Of a stretch of DNA of 64,000 nt, positions 58,795 to 64,000 are shown piece after piece. The notes under the pieces are model-generated. The model was not told the DNA's origin, ran no database searches, and was given only the letters and a program-made list of their open reading frames with translations. The stretch is from Chalara sp. BL73 (lineage: Eukaryota > Ascomycota > Leotiomycetes > Helotiales). A program made the position numbers and the translations under genes. Position 1 is the first letter of the stretch, and each line of letters opens with the position of its first letter. The DNA lies in contig CAKJVC010000014.1 of NCBI GenBank assembly GCA_918026815.1, forward strand, positions 1,178,001 to 1,242,000, written 5' to 3'.

Positions 58795-60707
58795 ATGGTA
58801 TTCTGTGGCAAGCCAAGTAAAGCCTGCGAACCATGTCGAGAGAAGAGGGTCAGAGTAAGCGACATCTCTTCTCCATTCACTCAATACTATTAGTTGGTGT
58901 TTTGATCTGACATACGTCAGTGTGACTTTATCCAACCGGCATGTTCACCATGCATTCGAGCCGAAAAAACTTGCTCGGGCTATCGAGATATAGAAAGTCT
59001 AATGTTCCGAGATGAGAACGCTAAAGTCCTTCGACGAGTGAGAGCTGAGAGCCGGCAGAAACGGGAAAAAGGACCACGAAAACCAACAAAGGCGGAAATA
59101 TCTACTTTGAGGGATACTCAAGGTTTCAGTCGTATACCAGGTTCTCTCGAATATTCTACTCCCTACAACGACAATGGATTCTTCGGAGGCGGGCCTAGGC
59201 ATACTGCCAATGCTATCTATGCCTCTGGCTTCGCAAGGTTCTCCCCTACAGTTCTGGAGAGTAAAGGCGTTGCTTTTTTCCTTACCAATTATGTTAGTAT
59301 TACAAACCTTTGCGCTGAGACGATGGACTTGAAAACCTCACTTATATGTTCGAATATTTTCACGAATCGGCAATTTTTTGATGCCGTGTCCTCAGTGGGC
59401 CTAGCAGGGCTATCCCATGTTACTAAAGATCGTCAGTTAATGACTGCGGCGCGCTATAAACATGCGGAGACTATGAAATACGTTGTAGGAGCTCTCAGCA
59501 ATATTGGCAATGCTGACTTGGACAACACTTTGAAAGCTGTGATGCTCCTAGCAATATTTGAAGTGAGTGAGACGCATCACTTTGGTTCCTTAAGCTAACA
59601 GAAACTTCAGATGATCAACTGTACTTCAAAAGCACCATCAGCATGGGTAGGCATATGTTTCTCTTTTGTGCATTAAGATTATATAACTTGGTTAGGAAAT
59701 GCCGATTAATCAATACTGACTTCCAACTTTTCAGGCTATTCATGTTGACGGAGCTGCAGCATTGCTGCAACTCATCAAAACGAGAGGTGCTCAGAACCTA
59801 CGAGACGGTCGCCCAGGTATCACCAGCAGGATGCAACTCCAGCTTTGTTTTGCCGTTGTGAGTACCATATCATGCACGCTGAGTCCTGATCGCTGACATA
59901 GCATCTAAAGTTCATTCGCTATTTCCGAAGTGGACAGAGATTGCCCTCAGAATTCCTTGAATGGTCAAAGTACTGCGGAGAATCCCAAGATGAGGCTGAC
60001 CGTCCAGGCGGAGTGCTTGTCACAATTATTAGCCGCTTGATAAATCTCCTCCACGCCAAGGAAACCAGTATGTATGATCCTCATATAGTTATTCAAGAAG
60101 CTTTGTCCTGCGAAGCCGATCTACAAGCTTGGGAGCAAAACCTGCCGCAAGAATGGAAGTTCGAGAAAGTCAAGGCTACTGGAACAGAAGAGAATCTGTA
60201 CAGTGATGTGTTCCACGTCCATCGAGATCTCTGGAGCGCCAGGATATGGAACCATTACCGTTGGGCAAGGATCCTTGTCAATGATCTTATACTCACGCAA
60301 ATATCTAAGCTTGGAAATAGCTCCACAGATCTCATTAATCAGCAAATAGAATCCTTGAAGATAACAGATGTCATCGCTAGAGATGTCTGTGACAGTATTG
60401 CTTCACACTTTCAGCGCCACCATCCTAGGTATGCTGAGGCTCGATTTGTTCCACGTAAGTGTATTCACCTTGACCAATACTTGTAGTTAATCTTTGAATA
60501 GCATTGACTGGCATATTTCTACTCCTTTCCCCTCTTGCCGTTGCTGGTGGGGCAATAGGGGTTCCTCAAGACCTTCATGAATGGATTATCTCTTTGCTTG
60601 AGAAGATCGGCAATAAGATGGGTGTTCAACAGGCTTTGGCGCTGATTCCTGAGATCAGGAAAGATCGAGCAAGGACGGGAAGATACTTGGCTCAACGCAT
60701 CCAGTAA
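58795..60707 (+). CDS. Zn2Cys6 transcription factor
   Basis: Six exons: 58795-58854, 58921-59562, 59611-59646, 59735-59857, 59911-60454, 60502-60707; introns 66, 48, 88, 53 and 47 nt. The product is 536 residues. The N-terminal binuclear cluster is complete: Cys11-x2-Cys14-x6-Cys21-x6-Cys28-x2-Cys31-x6-Cys38, split by the first intron before Cys21, with the basic REKRVR between. The remainder matches the fungal-specific regulator domain, with motifs such as AIHVDGAAALLQLIKTRGAQ and FIRYFRSGQRLP. Members bind CGG-containing sites as dimers. Placed directly after an RTA1 gene and near two secreted enzymes, it may regulate them (inference). No Gly-rich or activation-domain features stand out. 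Confidence 0.93.
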
Positions 60708-62707
60708 ACGACCTTGGATTATCTTTACCAGAAAAGAGTCATTGGCTCCGATTCGATCGTTCGAATTGCTCCACGGATGACTGAAGTTGGCAGAATAGCA
60801 CTAAATTGTGAAGGATAGAAGCAATTTAAAGTGATTAGATTCAAGTTCGCAGTGAAAATGAGCATCCTGAGGTATTTTCTACGCAAATCCTGAATATGTG
60901 AATATATCTTAAAATACTAGCTTTTGAGAAAAGGGTGGAAACATTCCTAGGAAAACCCTAATCGCCACGGCCGCTAACCTGTACTTTCGATGCCAAAATT
61001 TACAATATAAATCACATGCAGAAAGAGCTCTAACTATGCTCCTTAGCGTAGAGCTCAAACGAGAGGACAAGTACTAATCACGAGTATAAGTTCCCAACGA
61101 GCCAATACGTGCATATCTTCACAAAGCATACGTTCTTACCTTGGAAGTACTTGTATATATCATGACGCCAGCGTCGGTTTCGCTACCTCTTGGGTTTAAA
61201 TTTCTTGATTCTGCCTCAGTCCGGTCCAAATCCTTCGCGTCTGAAAGACGATCGAGGCAGGAGCCAGAGTCGGCAGCTTTCCCCTACTGTTGCACGAGCA
61301 GCTGCTGGAGCTGCTGCTGGGATTTTAGAGTGACAAGGGGCCTGCAGCCAGCACAAGCCAGCATTCTCGTTTAACATACGGAGCGCTGATATGGCCCGCA
61401 CGGAAGACGATACCAGCCTGCAGCGGGAGCGCGATGGCTTTGGTGCGGGTATGGGGGTTAGGCTGACCGCCAGTCCGTATCATTGGGTATGCTACACTTC
61501 CAAAAGGTAGAGAATGAGACCCGTGCCGGACAGGATTTTGTCTCGCCTGGGATGCGGTTTTAGGTATCCCCAGTCTCCAGCCAGGTCTTAGAATTGGAGG
61601 AGAAGCTGCAGCTCATGAGAGCGTATTGTCGTCACTAGCAGCTTGAAGACGAATGCGGACACGTATATTACAGAAGTCCATTGTGGCACTGGTAATGTGA
61701 TTGCTTTGGAAAAGTCGGTATGATGAATTTGGTATATTATTATATTGGGTCTCATAATTGCTGGCCATGCTGGGAAGAACTCAGGGATAATAGTGGGATA
61801 AGGAGACCTTAGAAACCATAATTTGCTTATAACTTGAAATACAAGGTTGTTCTGGAAGACGTATCTGATTGTTCTTACTTATCGCTCATTTTTACTGCCC
61901 AATCTAGTCCATTAGAATCACAGAATAATAGCTTCGTATCACGATTAGTTTTCAATTGTAGGTTCTCTTTGTCCTGCTCCTGACAAATAAATTATTTAGT
62001 AATCGTCCTTTTACTTCTTGCCCAGAAGCATCGATCAATGAGGTCTTGTAGCAGTTACAACAACGACCTGAACAAGGCAGATTCCACCGTTGGATTGTTT
62101 CCAGATGAAGAGAACAGTCACTAGCACAGAAACTCGTTTATATCTCGGCACACCTCGTCACTCCAATGACGTATAATTGGTAACACAACTACAAGGGCAT
62201 ATGCATAGATAAATATTACTGGACGCTAAACAGAAATATTGAAGCAGGACGCAGACTTTCGGGCCGTATTTCATCCCATATCGGGTATAACGGCTCGGCT
62301 AATCGGCATCCAAGACCGGATACTCGGATGGGGCTTATACTTCTAACTTTTGGATCAGCCTTCCTACTCATGGAGGTATGGACTAAAAGTGTCTATAAAC
62401 CCGAGACAGAGTTAACACGTGTCGTACCAACCCTAACCGTACCATTAGCAAAAGTTTTTGAAGCTCATAACTCGCATATCTCTACCTCCGCAAACGCTCA
62501 GGTGAGTTTCCGATCTTTGACTAGGTCTGATCTTGGCGTAACATAGTGGCGGCTGAGATGCAGTAGCTGCCCCTCAATTGCTAGCTACGGGCTCACAGCC
62601 TCCATAGCTTCGCGCAAAACAAAACATTATTAGAACCTCCCTTCTCACCGTCTCTGTATTCCTTGATACTCGACACCTAATTCGGATACTCTCTCCTACA
62701 ATTTAAA
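60708..62707. other. Intergenic, 2.0 kb; weak relics
   Basis: No gene is supported. Around 61391-61700 the plus strand has short peptide-like stretches interrupted by stops, including VLELEEKLQLMRAYCRH, a stop, then QLEDECGHVYY, which looks like a decayed coiled-coil or bZIP-type sequence. A 72-codon ATG frame at 62328-62546 (MGLILLTFGSAFLLMEV...) has a hydrophobic start but no family. Confidence 0.45.
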
Positions 62708-64000
62708 ATGCCTAGCAAAGGAATTGACGTCTACTCTTATATCGCGGTTCCAGGTGGTCAAATTGACTTCTCTGTGCCTGGTACCAATTTGGTCAAGAAT
62801 GAGTTAAGAGAGTTCAGAAAAGATCACTTGGAGGTGGATAAGAACAATATAAAAGGCGCCTTCAACTTCTCGGGGGCGTTCTCGTTCAGAGTCACCCATA
62901 ATGGCAACCAGATTACCCAACAAAGCGTCGAAATCAACGCTTTGACAGGTGGCCTGGGGGAGAGTACAATGGCCTCCATGGAGAACCAAATCTCCATCAT
63001 AACCAACGACGTGGTGGTCTGTTATGGATTCTATGACTCGGGGCCAGGAGTGGCAGGCTTACCTAGTAGCAATCAATGCTATGTCACCGTCACTCCCAAT
63101 TACTCTAGCTGGATGGCTCAGATCGCGCCTCAAGGGTCTCCTCAAGCACAAAAGCCTTTCCATAAGATGTTTCTTCCAGCGGCACATGATATAGGGATGA
63201 ATAGCATGCAGTCGTCGAATGCCGTCCTCCTTAGCACAGCACTCGTCGACGTCCTCACCTCTATCAACCCAGTATTCTCTAAGATAGTAGGTAAATTGTC
63301 GCATTCCGTAGCGAAGCAAATGGCGCCTGCGATTGTTGCTGGATTGGCCATTACGCAAAAGGATACCCTAGCCAGCATTCTCAGCATTGGTGCACGGTAT
63401 TTCGAGTTTCGGCCAGCATATCTGCACAAAGCCATTCGAGGTAACGCCACCATTCCAGACGTTCTCTATTTCTCCCACTCTGCAATCCCAGGCATGCCAT
63501 ACGAGGTATTTCTCAAGGATACCGTCGAATTCTTGGTGGCACATCCGCTCGAGATTGTAGTCGTGCAAAACCGCTGGGATGGTGTACCAGGCGACTGTCC
63601 CCATCCAAGCGATGAGGATCTCAACAGATATCTTCAAACAGCCATTGATGGTTCCAACGGCGCCCTTGTTGCCGGGTCTTTGGACGATATGCGGAATCTG
63701 ACAATAGAGCAATTACGCGAGCAGCGTAAGCGACTTGTCGTGGGAGGAAACTGGGACAGTTTTTCAACCTACACAGACGAAGGCAACGCGACCATTACCG
63801 GGGATACGATCCGCGCACAGTTTGAGTCCTTGGGAAACTCGCTGCAGGTGTGCGCCGGAAAGCCGTTCACGAATCTGCAGTGCCAGGCTACCGCAACTAA
63901 CCTCCCCGAGGTAGTTGCTTACAGTGTTATGGCTGCAGACACCTCAAATTCTTGCCTCCTGGCGACAAAACCTATCTGCGATTCGAAAACATTGCCGTGG
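62708..64000 (+). CDS. PLC-like phosphodiesterase, partial at window end
   Basis: One uninterrupted frame of 431 codons from the ATG at 62708 to the last base; the 3' end is outside the window. Residues 1-135 form an N-terminal region without signal peptide, rich in beta-strand-like sequence (VYSYIAVPGGQIDFSVPG, ISIITNDVVVCYGFYD). The PLC-like TIM-barrel domain starts about 150. FLPAAHDIGMNS (His160) corresponds to the first catalytic His segment of PI-PLC X-type enzymes. GARYFEFRP is the GxRxxxxR-like strand. FSHSAIPG (His257) is followed by FLVAHPLEIVVVQNRWDG, the second His segment. The usual PGTHD is changed to AAHD. Substrate (glycerophospho- or phosphatidylinositol lipid) is unknown. 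The N-terminal extension is unlike bacterial PI-PLC. Confidence 0.82.
   Translation, partial: MPSKGIDVYSYIAVPGGQIDFSVPGTNLVKNELREFRKDHLEVDKNNIKGAFNFSGAFSFRVTHNGNQITQQSVEINALTGGLGESTMASMENQISIITNDVVVCYGFYDSGPGVAGLPSSNQCYVTVTPNYSSWMAQIAPQGSPQAQKPFHKMFLPAAHDIGMNSMQSSNAVLLSTALVDVLTSINPVFSKIVGKLSHSVAKQMAPAIVAGLAITQKDTLASILSIGARYFEFRPAYLHKAIRGNATIPDVLYFSHSAIPGMPYEVFLKDTVEFLVAHPLEIVVVQNRWDGVPGDCPHPSDEDLNRYLQTAIDGSNGALVAGSLDDMRNLTIEQLREQRKRLVVGGNWDSFSTYTDEGNATITGDTIRAQFESLGNSLQVCAGKPFTNLQCQATATNLPEVVAYSVMAADTSNSCLLATKPICDSKTLPW

Noticed and set aside
63059..63712. Antisense frames of 99-114 codons under the PLC-like gene
   Set aside because: Shadows of the continuous 431-codon sense frame.

Overview
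This window is nuclear DNA of a filamentous ascomycete. Genes are mostly interrupted by 45-60 nt spliceosomal introns with GTRNGT-type donors and CTRAC-type branch sites. Families such as a group III HAMP-repeat histidine kinase, Zn2Cys6 regulators, RTA1 proteins and tyrosinase are typical of such fungi. The group III kinase closely resembles Botrytis-type Os-1/BOS1 at both ends, which points to Leotiomycetes (probably Helotiales). I cannot name a species. No tRNA, rRNA, CRISPR array or intact transposon was found. I rebuilt all gene models by hand from frame continuity across splice sites and protein family motifs.

Left part (1-20 kb): a small protein with three degenerate WW modules; a GAF-domain hybrid histidine kinase (minus) with a 2.9 kb gene-free upstream region; a secreted seven-bladed propeller lactonase (minus); a synaptojanin-type SAC plus 5-phosphatase (plus); a signal-peptide tyrosinase with 7 exons (minus); and a small Cys-rich single-pass membrane protein whose frame holds a TGA needing explanation. 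From 20.1 to 30.2 kb the DNA is gene-poor. It holds one atypical C2H2 factor and otherwise short, unrecognisable open frames.

Middle (30-51 kb) is the conserved core. An F-box protein with an acidic tail is divergent from a Munc13/Git1-like C2-MUN protein. Then come the osmosensing kinase NIK1/OS-1, with six HAMP repeats and a 419 nt intron right after the H-box; PCNA, whose initiator ATG is split by an intron; pyridoxal kinase, with an 11 nt microexon; and dUTPase. PCNA and dUTPase are both S-phase genes, lie 2 kb apart, and both carry MluI/E2F-like promoter elements.

Right part (51-64 kb) looks accessory. It holds a secreted bicovalent-FAD oxidase (minus), a secreted nucleoside hydrolase, an RTA1 membrane protein, a Zn2Cys6 regulator, and a PLC-like phosphodiesterase that runs off the window edge. 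Two secreted enzymes, a membrane protein and a local regulator could be a small catabolic or defence cluster. No biosynthetic backbone enzyme is present.

I did not find a convincing wholly new system. The most useful leads are the split start codon of PCNA, the NIK1 intron and its HAMP residue 368, the in-frame TGA gene, and the 51-64 kb cluster.
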